From the NCBI GenBank assembly GCA_034189695.1, contig JAXHUA010000017.1, positions 1 through 34,615 on the forward strand: a stretch of 34,615 nt of DNA, given 5' to 3'. The notes under the pieces are model-generated. The model was not told the origin of the DNA, did no database searches, and saw nothing but the letters and a program-made list of their open reading frames with translations. This DNA comes from JAXHUA01 sp034189695 (GTDB lineage Bacteria; Chloroflexota; Dehalococcoidia; E44-bin15). This document shows positions 14,346-22,414 of the stretch, piece by piece. The position numbers and the translations under genes are program-made. The number at the start of each line of letters is the position of its first letter. The stretch's first letter is position 1.

Positions 14346-14579
14346 TCGTACCAGCCAAAGAATACCACGACTCTCCGTGGTTGTCAACCCTACCCTCACT
14401 ACGACGTCAAGAAACGTGCCACAGCGTACGACTTCATCATTCAGGAGAGCGTCGGACCATGGCGGGTTGCTGAGGCTGCAAACCATGTCCTCCCTTCCAC
14501 GCCCTTTAAGAGAGGGGACGTGCATTCACCCAGTGACGTGCGGAGGCACCCTCACCGTCCGCGTTTGCCCTGATAGAGT

Positions 14580-14625
14580 GGGTAGCCTGGAGCATCTGCT
14601 CCAGGCCCGGTGGGGCCTCACCCAC
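14580..14625. repeat. Partial copy of the double-hairpin repeat (module b)
   Basis: Starts GGGTAGCCTGGAGCATCTGC and continues with CCAGGCCCGGTGGGG, the same module as at 7030-7085 and 9276-9331, but the second hairpin is degenerate. The rest of 14346-14688 shows no gene that I can support. Confidence 0.7.
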
Positions 14626-14688
14626 GCATGCTGGTGCGGTCTGAAGGAACGGGCAGGTATCACCAGTGGCGTGTACGAACGCATCGCC

Positions 14689-14718
14689 TTGACATTGGCG
14701 CGAAGCTGTCGGTATAAT
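14689..14718 (+). promoter_or_regulatory. Consensus promoter of the tRNA cluster
   Basis: TTGACA (14689-14694) and TATAAT (14713-14718), both perfect, are 18 bp apart. The expected start near 14725 is about 7 nt before tRNA-Ala. Confidence 0.9.
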
Positions 14719-14731
14719 TTCTTCTGCGGAA

Positions 14732-14807
14732 GGGGATATAGCTCAGTTGGGAGAGCGCTGCGTTCGCATCGCAGAGGTTGGGGGTTCGAATCCCCCTATC
14801 TCCACCA
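14732..14807 (+). tRNA. tRNA-Ala (CGC)
   Basis: A 76-nt cloverleaf: acceptor GGGGATA/TATCTCC, D arm GCTC/GAGC, anticodon stem CTGCG/CGCAG with loop TTCGCAT (anticodon CGC), T loop GGTTCGAAT. CCA is encoded (14805-14807). It reads GCG alanine codons. Confidence 0.97.
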
Positions 14808-14855
14808 AGAGGACATCTGCCAGCAGTTTCCCCGTAAGGCTCCCGGGTGACGCGT

Positions 14856-14931
14856 GCCCCTGTAGCTCAGAGGATAGAGCAGCGGTTTCCTAAACCGCGT
14901 GTCGGGCGTTCGAGTCGCCCCAGGGGTACCA
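14856..14931 (+). tRNA. tRNA-Arg (CCT)
   Basis: A 76-nt cloverleaf: acceptor GCCCCTG/CAGGGGT, anticodon stem GCGGT/ACCGC with loop TTCCTAA (anticodon CCT), T loop GTTCGAGTC. CCA is encoded at 14929-14931. It reads AGG arginine codons. It lies 48 bp after tRNA-Ala. Confidence 0.97.
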
Positions 14932-14946
14932 CTTGCGAGGCACGAA

Positions 14947-14985
14947 AGACCGCCTGGCTCCGCGAGACAGGCGGTCTCGTTGTTC
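14947..14985 (+). terminator. Hairpin terminator after tRNA-Arg
   Basis: A perfect 10-bp stem (AGACCGCCTG 14947-14956 with 14968-14977), followed by CGTTGTTCT, a weak T-rich tail. It would end the Ala-Arg transcript, which fits the presence of a separate promoter at 15074. Confidence 0.5.
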
Positions 14986-15073
14986 TGGGGCGGTCGTCGA
15001 ACCGGAGGAGTCCTCGATGCATCGAGGTCGTGGCTCCCCTTGACCGCGCGGCTCGCCGTGCACGTGGACTGCG

Positions 15074-15102
15074 TTGACTTTTCACCTGTTGTTCTGTATC
15101 AT
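15074..15102 (+). promoter_or_regulatory. Promoter of the second tRNA group
   Basis: TTGACT (15074-15079), a 17-bp spacer and TATCAT (15097-15102). It gives a ~140-nt leader before tRNA-Trp. Confidence 0.6.
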
Positions 15103-15182
15103 TTTTTGTGCCTGGTTCGCTATGGATGGGGCCGCTGCACACCATCGCGGCCAGGCCGAAACGCTAGCAGGCTCATGCTGAT

Positions 15183-15209
15183 AGGCCTCATGCTGTGGTG
15201 ATGAGGCCT
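15183..15209 (+). other. Hairpin in the leader before tRNA-Trp
   Basis: A perfect 9-bp stem (AGGCCTCAT 15183-15191 with 15201-15209) with a 9-nt loop; GGGGCGTTTTGG follows. It could be an RNA-processing element or a weak terminator. Nothing else is recognisable in 14986-15247. Confidence 0.35.
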
Positions 15210-15247
15210 GCTGATGTGAGGGGCGTTTTGGGGGAGGACCTTTACAT

Positions 15248-15324
15248 AGGGGTGTAGCTCAGTTAGGGAGAGCAGCGGTCTCCAAAACCGCAGGTCGCGG
15301 GTTCGAGTCCTGCCACCCCTGCCA
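15248..15324 (+). tRNA. tRNA-Trp (CCA)
   Basis: A 77-nt cloverleaf: acceptor AGGGGTG/CACCCCT, anticodon stem GCGGT/ACCGC with loop CTCCAAA (anticodon CCA), discriminator G, encoded CCA (15322-15324). It is not followed by secE-nusG as in many bacteria. Confidence 0.97.
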
Positions 15325-15327
15325 GTT

Positions 15328-15414
15328 GCCGAGGTGGTGGAATCGGTAGACACGCCATCTTGAGGGGGTGGTGGGCGAAAGCCCGTAGGAGTTCAAATCT
15401 CCTCCTCGGCACCA
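15328..15414 (+). tRNA. tRNA-Leu (GAG)
   Basis: An 87-nt class II tRNA: acceptor GCCGAGG/CCTCGGC, anticodon stem CCATC/GGTGG with loop TTGAGGG (anticodon GAG), a variable arm near GGGCGAAAGCCC, encoded CCA (15412-15414). It follows tRNA-Trp by 3 bp. Confidence 0.95.
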
Positions 15415-15417
15415 TTG

Positions 15418-15492
<75 letters not shown>

Positions 15493-15539
15493 AAGACATC
15501 GAGCACCTGTGGGGGCTTTCAGCCCCCGCGGGTGAGAAT

Positions 15540-15615
15540 GGCGACGTAGCCAAGTGGTTAAGGCGGAGGTCTGCAAAACCTCTATTCGGCGGTTCGAATC
15601 CGCCCGTCGCCTCCA
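15540..15615 (+). tRNA. tRNA-Cys (GCA)
   Basis: A 76-nt cloverleaf: acceptor GGCGACG/CGTCGCC, anticodon stem GAGGT/ACCTC with loop CTGCAAA (anticodon GCA), discriminator T, encoded CCA (15613-15615). Confidence 0.96.
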
Positions 15616-15649
15616 GCGCCGGTGAGTCTATTATGGCCTTTTCTTTCGG

Positions 15650-15684
15650 AATCGGGGTATTGAACCAAGCCCCGATTTTGTTTT
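15650..15684 (+). terminator. Intrinsic terminator after tRNA-Cys
   Basis: Stem AATCGGGG (15650-15657) with CCCCGATT (15670-15677), 12-nt loop, then TTGTTTT. It lies before the last tRNA-Leu, which would need read-through or its own start (a weak TTGAAC/TTTAGA pair overlaps this hairpin at 15660-15687). Confidence 0.65.
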
Positions 15685-15700
15685 AGAGTTGGCACGAAAG

Positions 15701-15785
15701 GCCGAGGTGGCGGAATCGGTAGACGCGACGGACTTAAAATCCGTTGGGGAGTATACCCATGCGGGTTCGAGTCCCGCCCTCGGCA
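15701..15785 (+). tRNA. tRNA-Leu (TAA)
   Basis: An 85-nt class II tRNA: acceptor GCCGAGG/CCTCGGC, anticodon stem ACGGA/TCCGT with loop CTTAAAA (anticodon TAA), a variable arm with GGGGAGTATACCC. The bases after discriminator A15785 are CTA, so CCA is not encoded, unlike the six tRNAs before it. The next gene starts 19 bp on. Confidence 0.96.
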
Positions 15786-15804
15786 CTAGAAGCGAGAAGT
15801 AAGC

Positions 15805-17280
15805 ATGGCATGGGAGCCGGAGTTTGAAGTAGCCTTCCATCCAGCGACGGTGGCCGTGGTCGGCGTGTCGAGGAGGCCGCATGTATTCGATTTCGTCGAG
15901 CACCTCCAGGCAGCCGGCTACTCGGGTCGTATCTACCCGATCAACCCCAGGGCGGGTGGGGAGGAACACCGTGGACTGAAGTTCTATCCCAATCTGGTGT
16001 CGGTCCCCGAGCCGATCGACCTGGTGATTGTCTCAACACCTCGTGAGACCGTTCCCGACGTGCTCGAAGACTGCATCGCCGCGAATGCGAAGAATATCCA
16101 CATCTTCGCCGCCGGATTCAAGGAGGTCGGCGACGAGAAGGGGATTGAACTCGAGAGGCGGGTGGTCGAGATCGCCAGGAGAGGCGGCCTGCGCATCGTC
16201 GGCCCCAACTGCATGGGGCTTCACGTCCCGGCGTCCCGCATCACTACCTGGGAGGAGATTGACCCGCAGAGCGGGCCGGTGGGGTTCATCTCGCAGAGCG
16301 GCGGGCATGCCGGCGAGCTCGTGCGCGATGGCGCCCGCCTGGGCATACGCTTCAGCAAGGTCATCAGCTACGGGAATGCTGCAGTGATGGACAGCACCGA
16401 TTTCCTGGAGTATCTTGCCAAGGACCCGGAGACGGAGATCATATGCATGTACCTTGAGGGGGTTCTGGACGGGGGCAGGTTCACCAGTATGGTCAAGGAA
16501 ATCAACAAGACGAAACCGGTGCTGGTGTGGAAGGGCGGGCTCACAGAGTCGGGCTCGCGGGCGGTGGCGTCTCATACGGGGTCTCTCGGGGGCGAGAAGC
16601 AGGTGTGGGACGCGTTCTACAAGCAGACCGGGGCAGTCAGGGTTGACAGCCTGGACGAACTGCTTGATACCCTTACGGCGTTCCTCCGCTTCAGGCTGCC
16701 CGCCGGCCGCCGCGTGGCGCTTATCGGGGCGGGTGGCGGCAACAGTGTCGCCGGAGCCGATACCTGCGCGCGGGCCGGGCTGGAGTTGCCCACGCTGACC
16801 GGGCCAACGCTCGAAGTGCTCGGCAGCTTCATCCCGCCCGAGGGGACCATAATCAGGAACCCGCTGGACATCGGCGTTGTTCTGATGGACATCAACATGC
16901 TCCTGCGGTCCCTGGATCCGATCGCCTGCGATCCTCTAATCGATTCCCTCGTCTTCGCATTGCCACTGGGCATGATACCGAGGGACACTGACGATAGTGG
17001 CGGGCAGAGCGCGCGCCTGGCCAGCATGGGTGTCGCCTGGGATGCGCTGCGCCGCGCGGTGACGGAGACCCTCATCGGGTTCCACAGCGAGAACCGCCAT
17101 GGCAAACCGCTGGTGATAGTGCTGCAACAGTCGGCGGCTGGCTTCCTGTCCACAGAATACGAGCCGCTCTACCGGGAGCTGCTCGATGCCGGCGTGCCGG
17201 TGTACTTCTCCCTGGAGCGGGCGGTTCGCGCTATGGCCAGACTGATTCAGTACCACGAGTTCAGGGGCGCCGCCAGTTAG
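15805..17280 (+). CDS. Acyl/acetyl-CoA synthetase (NDP-forming), alpha-type
   Basis: A 491-residue protein of the succinyl-CoA ligase superfamily. The CoA-binding Rossmann domain comes first (FHPATVAVVGVSRRPHVFDF; PNCMGLHVP near 135), followed by flavodoxin-like ligase domains. His257 in AVASHTGSLGG is the phosphohistidine that carries phosphate between acyl phosphate and NDP. There is no ATP-grasp (beta) domain, so a beta partner must be encoded elsewhere. The family makes ATP from acyl-CoA or the reverse; the acyl group here is unknown. A near twin follows at 17382. Only a weak GAAG-type ribosome-binding site precedes ATG 15805. Confidence 0.85.
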   Translation: MAWEPEFEVAFHPATVAVVGVSRRPHVFDFVEHLQAAGYSGRIYPINPRAGGEEHRGLKFYPNLVSVPEPIDLVIVSTPRETVPDVLEDCIAANAKNIHIFAAGFKEVGDEKGIELERRVVEIARRGGLRIVGPNCMGLHVPASRITTWEEIDPQSGPVGFISQSGGHAGELVRDGARLGIRFSKVISYGNAAVMDSTDFLEYLAKDPETEIICMYLEGVLDGGRFTSMVKEINKTKPVLVWKGGLTESGSRAVASHTGSLGGEKQVWDAFYKQTGAVRVDSLDELLDTLTAFLRFRLPAGRRVALIGAGGGNSVAGADTCARAGLELPTLTGPTLEVLGSFIPPEGTIIRNPLDIGVVLMDINMLLRSLDPIACDPLIDSLVFALPLGMIPRDTDDSGGQSARLASMGVAWDALRRAVTETLIGFHSENRHGKPLVIVLQQSAAGFLSTEYEPLYRELLDAGVPVYFSLERAVRAMARLIQYHEFRGAAS

Positions 17281-17381
17281 ACCCACACGTGTCGAGCTGT
17301 TGACGGCAAGGTATGCCTGGCCCACACGCCGGTTGATTCCGATGAGCGCCCTGTACAAGGGGCAGTAGGGGGTGGTGGCAT

Positions 17382-18866
17382 ATGGCATGGGACCCCGCAT
17401 TTGAAGTTGCCTTTCACCCACGGACCGTGGCCATTGTCGGCGTGTCGCGGAAGCCGCGCACCTTCGATTTCCTCACCAACCTTCAGAAGGCCGGCTTCGC
17501 CGGCCGCATCTATCCCATCAACCCGAACGCGGCCCACGAAGAGCACCGTGGCCTGACGTTCTATCCCACTCTCGCCTCCGTTCCTGAGCCTATCGACCTG
17601 GTGATGGTGACCACGCCGCCCGACAGCGTGCCTGGCATCCTGGAGGACTGCATCGCCGCTGGCGCCCGAAACGTCCACATCTTCACCGCCGGCTTCAGGG
17701 AGGTGGGTGACGAGAGGGGGATCGAGCTGGAGAGGCGGGTGGTGGAGATCGCGGGGTGGGGTGGGCTGCGCATCCTCGGGCCGAACTGTATGGGGCTTCA
17801 GGTCCCGGCGTCACGACTGACCACGTGGGAGTCACTGCCGGAGAAGAGCGGCTCCGTGGCGCTCATCACGCAGAGCGGCGGTATCTCGGGCGAGTTTCTG
17901 CGCTCGTCCGGCCGCTACGGCACCTACATCAGCAAGGTGATCAGCTTCGGGAACGCGGCGGTGCTGGGGGCGACCGACTTCCTGGAGTACCTCGCCTCCG
18001 ACCCGGAGACGAAGGTCATATGCGCCTACCTGGAAGGTGTGCGAGATGGCAGCAGGTTCACCAGCCTGGTCCGGCAGACCAACAGGGAGAAGCCGGTCAT
18101 AATCTGGAAGGGCGGGCTGACCGAATCGGGTGCCAGGGCGGTCGCTTCCCATACCGGTTCACTCGGCGGCCAGACACAGGTGTGGGACGCCTTCTTCCGC
18201 CAGACGGGGGCGGTAAGGGTGCACAGCCTGCCAGAGATGCTGGACGTGGCTATGACCTTCCTCTATCTTCGCCCGTTCACCGGCAGACGGGTGGCGGTGA
18301 TGGGTGTGGGTGGTGGGAACACCGTGGCGGGCGCCGACGTGTGTGCGCGGGCGGGACTTGAGGTGCCCAGGCTGAGCGATGAAACGGTTGGGAAACTGCG
18401 AAGCTTCCTGCCCCGCGAGGGGAGCATCATCGGGAATCCGCTCGACCTCGGCGTGATGAACGCCGATGTCACGCTGCTCTTCCGCTCTCTCGACCCGTTT
18501 ATCGCCGACCCGGTGATCGATGCCGTGATTTTCTCCATTCCGGTGGCGGGGACAGTGGCCCCGTCGGTGCAGCAGGCGATGACCCAGATGCACGGTGACG
18601 CAACTCGCGACGACGTGAGCCGGGTGGTGGCGACGGCGGTGGATGATGTGCTCGGCTTCGCCCGGGAGCACCAGTGGGGACGGAAGCCCCTGGTCCTGGT
18701 GCTCGAGGCGGGGGGAGAGGGGTTCTCGCCCGGCCTGAGGGCGGTGGTGCAGGAGCGGATGCTCAAGGCGGGCGTGCCCGTGTACATGTCCCTGGAGCGA
18801 GCCAGCAGGGCACTGTCCAGGTTCGCTCAGTACCACCAGTACAGGGCGAAAGCGGCGGAGGATTGA
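17382..18866 (+). CDS. Acyl/acetyl-CoA synthetase (NDP-forming), alpha-type, paralogue
   Basis: A 494-residue paralogue of the upstream gene, collinear along its whole length: FHPRTVAIVGVSRKPRTFDF, GPNCMGLQVPASRLTTWE, and the active-site His257 in AVASHTGSLGG at exactly the same residue number. A GGGGGTGG ribosome-binding site precedes ATG 17382. The 101-bp gap after the first gene holds no clear promoter, so they may be co-transcribed. Like its twin it lacks the ATP-grasp domain. The C-terminal third differs most (AGTVAPSVQQAMTQMHGD here), which suggests different acyl-CoA preference or that the two form a mixed complex. No terminator is evident after it. Confidence 0.85.
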   Translation: MAWDPAFEVAFHPRTVAIVGVSRKPRTFDFLTNLQKAGFAGRIYPINPNAAHEEHRGLTFYPTLASVPEPIDLVMVTTPPDSVPGILEDCIAAGARNVHIFTAGFREVGDERGIELERRVVEIAGWGGLRILGPNCMGLQVPASRLTTWESLPEKSGSVALITQSGGISGEFLRSSGRYGTYISKVISFGNAAVLGATDFLEYLASDPETKVICAYLEGVRDGSRFTSLVRQTNREKPVIIWKGGLTESGARAVASHTGSLGGQTQVWDAFFRQTGAVRVHSLPEMLDVAMTFLYLRPFTGRRVAVMGVGGGNTVAGADVCARAGLEVPRLSDETVGKLRSFLPREGSIIGNPLDLGVMNADVTLLFRSLDPFIADPVIDAVIFSIPVAGTVAPSVQQAMTQMHGDATRDDVSRVVATAVDDVLGFAREHQWGRKPLVLVLEAGGEGFSPGLRAVVQERMLKAGVPVYMSLERASRALSRFAQYHQYRAKAAED

Positions 18867-18929
18867 GCGCTCGTCGGCGTGGCCGGCCAGTACGCGCACC
18901 AGTTCGATTCAACCTGCACCCCGGGGGAC

Positions 18930-18986
18930 TTGACAAAAAGAAGTTGCGGGCATATACTTCAGTGATGGAAATATTTCAGGATGGAA
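18930..18986 (+). promoter_or_regulatory. Promoter and candidate operator of the marR-ABC operon
   Basis: TTGACA (18930-18935), 17 bp, TATACT (18953-18958). Just after the -10 come the perfect palindrome GAAATATTTC (18968-18977) and two direct copies of GATGGAA (18964-18970 and 18980-18986), placed at about +1 to +20. MarR proteins often bind such dyads to repress their own operon. Confidence 0.65.
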
Positions 18987-18993
18987 TGTAACC

Positions 18994-19524
18994 ATGGCCG
19001 ATGCTCAGCGCCAGGTACACACGGAACAGATGCTTCAGGTGCTTCAGGACTTCATGGAGGTACTCGGGGAGCTGGGGCAGGTGATGAAGGACCTCAGCCT
19101 GTCGCCCCCGGATGAGGTGCGCCGGCTGGGGGAGCGGGTTATTGGAATGGAGCCCAAGTACCGGTCCACCGTAGGAGGGGGCAACCCCTTCGTGTTTTTC
19201 CGCACCGGCGAAGTCCTCTACCGCAGGGGCAATCTGACCATGGGCGAGTTGAGCGAGGCGCTCTCGGTGCCATTCTCCACCGCAACGCGCATCGCGAGCT
19301 GGTTCGTTGACACCGGGTACGCTGAGAGGCTGTCTGATCCCGAGGACCGCAGAGTAGTGAGGCTGGCCCTCACAGATACAGGTCGGAGGGTGAATGAGGC
19401 AGTCCAGAGACACATGGCGGAGAACGTTGGCAAAGTCCTCGGTGCCTTGACGGTCGAGGAGCAGGAGACGCTGGTGGGGCTCTTCAGGAAGGTGGTGGCC
19501 AATCTCAAGCAGACGCCCGAGTAG
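18994..19524 (+). CDS. MarR family transcriptional regulator
   Basis: A 176-residue protein with a winged-helix domain: NLTMGELSEALSVPFSTATRIASWFVDTGYAERLSDPEDRRVVRLALTDTGR (residues ~78-130) is the MarR recognition region, with the wing DPEDRRVV strongly conserved. Longer flanking helices should form the dimer. It has a strong promoter with a dyad near the start site and precedes an ABC exporter permease and ATPase in the same direction (66-bp gap), so it likely controls that exporter and itself. A T8 run follows the stop (about 19530-19537) without a convincing hairpin. Ligand unknown. Confidence 0.9.
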   Translation: MADAQRQVHTEQMLQVLQDFMEVLGELGQVMKDLSLSPPDEVRRLGERVIGMEPKYRSTVGGGNPFVFFRTGEVLYRRGNLTMGELSEALSVPFSTATRIASWFVDTGYAERLSDPEDRRVVRLALTDTGRRVNEAVQRHMAENVGKVLGALTVEEQETLVGLFRKVVANLKQTPE

Positions 19525-19590
19525 CCCTCTTTTTTTTCGCACGTGTTTCCACGGTGCAATATTTGTAGTTTGGGACTAAGGAGGGCGGCC

Positions 19591-20787
19591 ATGTTCAGGT
19601 TCTCTATATCCAACGCGTTTCGGAGAAAGGGCATAGCCCTCGTTGCCATCATTGGGACTGCCCTGGGCGTTGCCCTGATGACTGTCCTGCTCAGCATCTC
19701 CGACGGCATGGAGCAGCAGATGAGCGAGACGATGAATGAGCTTTCGGGGGGCATTGCGGTGTACCCCGCCGATGCCTCCATGGGGTTCATGCTCCCCGGC
19801 GGAACGCCGTTCTCGGTCTCCTACGCGGATGAAATCGAGGCTATCGACCACGTAGATGTCGTGGTGCCGCAGGCTCTGGCTCTCCTTTCCTCCGATGTTG
19901 CCGGCCTGGGCAGTATTCTCGGCACCACCATCAGGGGGGTAGACCTGGAGCTTGACGCTGAGCTAGGGGGGGCCACGGCGTTGGCCAACATCATCGAGGG
20001 AGAGACCATATCCGGAGAGAACGAGGTCATCCTGGGGAAGACCCTGGTGGCGGGTGAGGGTGGAATGATGGGTGGCGGTGGGACCGAAACGTACGAGGTC
20101 GGCGACACCATAGAGGTACCGATACACGGGTCTGACCCCATTGAGCTGACCGTCGTCGGCATCTTTGAGACGGGCAACTCCCTCTACGATTCAAGCATAT
20201 ACAGTGACATGGCCACCGCGAGGGCCATCATGGGGCTGGCGGACGATGAGTTGAACTACATCGCAGTGGAGGCCGACGACCCGGACAACGTGGCGACAAT
20301 CGCGGAGGAGATAGAGGTCCTCTTCGAGGACGCCGAGGTCCCCATCCAGACCGTTGTCGCCACGGACTCTCTGGAGAGCATCAGCGACACCATGTCTACG
20401 TTCCGCAGCTTCCTGTGGATCATCTCCCTGGTGGCGGCGATAGCCGGCGGCGTCTCCATCTTCATTGTCATGCTCATCTCGGTTGTGGAGCGTACCAAGG
20501 AGTTCGGCATACTCAAGGCGTCGGGCTGGTCCAACTGGAACATCATCAATTCGGTGGTCGTTCAGTCGATTACCATTTCGCTGCTCGGGGCGGCTGTGGG
20601 GCTTGGGCTGGGGTATCTGGCGGGTGGTGGCATCGACCAGTACCTGGCCACGGGCATCGCCATCATCACCTGGAGGCTGGTGGTAATCATTGCCGCCTTC
20701 GGGATATTCGTGGGCCTGGTAGGCGGGCTCTATCCGGCCGTGAGAGCCGCCCGCGTGAGTCCCATAGAGAGCATGAGAGCAGTGTGA
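19591..20787 (+). CDS. ABC transporter permease, MacB/FtsX type
   Basis: A 398-residue membrane protein: an N-terminal helix (GIALVAIIGTALGVALMTVLL), a large extracytoplasmic MacB-PCD domain (~35-265), then three C-terminal helices of the FtsX domain (WIISLVAAIAGGVSIFIVMLIS, SITISLLGAAVGLGLGYLAG, VIIAAFGIFVGLVGGLYPA) and the closing motif AARVSPIESMRAV. The conserved ERTKEFGILKASGWSNWNI coupling helix contacts the ATPase. I chose ATG 19591 because AAGGAGGG lies just upstream; the in-frame ATG at 19543 lacks one. These mechanotransmission transporters export peptides, lipoproteins or drugs; substrate unknown. The ATPase follows 10 bp later. Confidence 0.9.
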   Translation: MFRFSISNAFRRKGIALVAIIGTALGVALMTVLLSISDGMEQQMSETMNELSGGIAVYPADASMGFMLPGGTPFSVSYADEIEAIDHVDVVVPQALALLSSDVAGLGSILGTTIRGVDLELDAELGGATALANIIEGETISGENEVILGKTLVAGEGGMMGGGGTETYEVGDTIEVPIHGSDPIELTVVGIFETGNSLYDSSIYSDMATARAIMGLADDELNYIAVEADDPDNVATIAEEIEVLFEDAEVPIQTVVATDSLESISDTMSTFRSFLWIISLVAAIAGGVSIFIVMLISVVERTKEFGILKASGWSNWNIINSVVVQSITISLLGAAVGLGLGYLAGGGIDQYLATGIAIITWRLVVIIAAFGIFVGLVGGLYPAVRAARVSPIESMRAV

Positions 20788-20797
20788 GGTAGAAGCC

Positions 20798-21577
20798 ATG
20801 GAAGCCGAGCGACAGAGCGAGCACGAGACGACGTCTGACCTTCAGAGGAGAATCGACGAGCTACAGGCGCGTCTTTCCTCGGCGGCGGACCATCGGAAGC
20901 CCGCTGTGGTGACCAGCGGGCTGTCCAAGGTCTATGGCCGGGGAGCGACACGCGTCGTTGCCCTGAGGGGCGTGAACCTCAGGGTGGGAAGGGGCGAGTT
21001 CGTGGCTGTGGTGGGTGCGTCGGGTAGCGGCAAGACCACCCTGCTCAACATGCTGGGCGCGCTCGACCGTCCGACGAGGGGGCGCGTGTACATAGACGGC
21101 GTGGAGACCTCGCGTGTCCCCGAGAGCATGCTCTACCGCGTACGGCGTGACAAGCTCGGCTTCATATTCCAGACCTACTACCTGGTGCCCACCCTCACGG
21201 CGATACAGAACGTGCTGACTCCGGTGCTGCCGCTGGGCGCCGATGGACAGTACCAGGGACGGGCGGAAGCGCTCCTCAAGATGGTGGGTCTCCGCAAGCG
21301 CATGCACCACCGGCCTGGCGAGCTGTCGGGCGGGGAGCAGCAGCGGGTCGCCATCGCCAGGGCTCTCATACTCAACCCGGGTGTCGTCCTCGCCGATGAG
21401 CCCACCGGCAATCTCGACAGCACGACCGCCGCTGGAATCATGCGTCTCCTGCACTGGCTGAACGAGGAGCGGGGCAAGACCTTCATCGTCGTCACCCACG
21501 ACGCTGACATCGCCAGCGGCGCCGATAGAGCGGTCTATCTCCGGGACGGCAGGCTATCCGACGCTCCACCGGCCTAG
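20798..21577 (+). CDS. ABC transporter ATP-binding protein, MacB/LolD type
   Basis: A 259-residue ATPase with Walker A GASGSGKTT, Q loop FIFQTYYLVPTLTA, signature LSGGEQQRVAIARAL, Walker B VVLADEPTGNLDS and H loop VVTHD. The order and the ADEPTGNLDS form are typical of the LolD/MacB-type ATPases that pair with FtsX-like permeases, as here. An N-terminal extension of ~35 residues (QRRIDELQARLSSAA) is predicted to be coiled coil and is unusual for the family. It forms the transporter with the preceding permease. A small CCTAGC/GCTAGG hairpin overlaps the stop codon. Confidence 0.93.
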   Translation: MEAERQSEHETTSDLQRRIDELQARLSSAADHRKPAVVTSGLSKVYGRGATRVVALRGVNLRVGRGEFVAVVGASGSGKTTLLNMLGALDRPTRGRVYIDGVETSRVPESMLYRVRRDKLGFIFQTYYLVPTLTAIQNVLTPVLPLGADGQYQGRAEALLKMVGLRKRMHHRPGELSGGEQQRVAIARALILNPGVVLADEPTGNLDSTTAAGIMRLLHWLNEERGKTFIVVTHDADIASGADRAVYLRDGRLSDAPPA

Positions 21578-21634
21578 CCCGGCTAGGTGCGTCCCCTGTG
21601 GGGGCTCGGTGGCGCGGGTCCGGCAGGGAACCGG

Positions 21635-22414
21635 CTAGGGTGCGAGGAGTTCCCTGAAGACCGCTGTTGACAGGCTTGTCATGGTGTCCGAGGGCAGGGT
21701 GCTGGTCAGGTCGGCGTGCAGCGGCGTGATGGAGATCCTGTCGTTGTTCAGCGCCCATGCGTCGGTGCCCTCGTCGTAGCGCCACCGAGCGCTTCCCCGT
21801 ACTATCCAGTAGTACGTCCTCTTGCCGTCGTGTCCTTCCCGGATGAGGTCGCTGTAGCTTCTTTTGCCGAGTTGGGTGACCTCGATCCCCTGGATCTTGT
21901 CGAGCGGCAGGTTGGGCAGGTTTATGTTGAGGAGCGTCGTCTTCAGGAGCGGGAACTCCTCGACCTTCCCTGCCACGATTCGGGCCAGCCTGGCGGCTGG
22001 CTCGGTGTGGATGTCATTGAGAGCGGCAACCGATACGGCGATGGAGGGGAGGCCATTGAGGTGCCCCTGGAACGCGGCGGCCACGGTCCCGGAGATGAGC
22101 ACGTCGTCGCCGAGGTTGGCCCCCTCGTTTATCCCGGAGACCACCAGGTCCACCTCGCCCTCGACGAGGTGCCCCAATCCCAGGATAACGCAGTCTCCGG
22201 GGGTCCCCTCGACCGAGTAGGTGGTCACGCCCGCCACGGGGGGCCTGACCTGTTTGGCCCTGAGCGGGTGGTGCAGCGTTACCGAAGTGCCCACGCCGCT
22301 CTGCTCCCGGTCGGGCGCCACCACCACCACCTCGCCCACGTTCCGGAGCGCTTCAACCAGTGCCCACAGCCCCCGCGCGTGGACCCCATCGTCGTTGGTT
22401 ACCAGTATGGTCAA
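21635..22414 (-). CDS. surE: 5'/3'-nucleotidase SurE
   Basis: A 259-residue metal-dependent nucleotidase that dephosphorylates nucleoside monophosphates and helps survival in stationary phase in some bacteria. The metal ligands are visible: Asp8-Asp9 in TNDDG, Ser39 in REQSGVGTSVTL, and Asn96 in SGINEGANLG. Length is normal. It begins with TTG at 22414, whose TTGA overlaps the sucD stop, so translation is probably coupled to sucD. Its pairing with sucCD is unusual and no functional link is known to me. Confidence 0.93.
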   Translation of the reverse strand: MTILVTNDDGVHARGLWALVEALRNVGEVVVVAPDREQSGVGTSVTLHHPLRAKQVRPPVAGVTTYSVEGTPGDCVILGLGHLVEGEVDLVVSGINEGANLGDDVLISGTVAAAFQGHLNGLPSIAVSVAALNDIHTEPAARLARIVAGKVEEFPLLKTTLLNINLPNLPLDKIQGIEVTQLGKRSYSDLIREGHDGKRTYYWIVRGSARWRYDEGTDAWALNNDRISITPLHADLTSTLPSDTMTSLSTAVFRELLAP

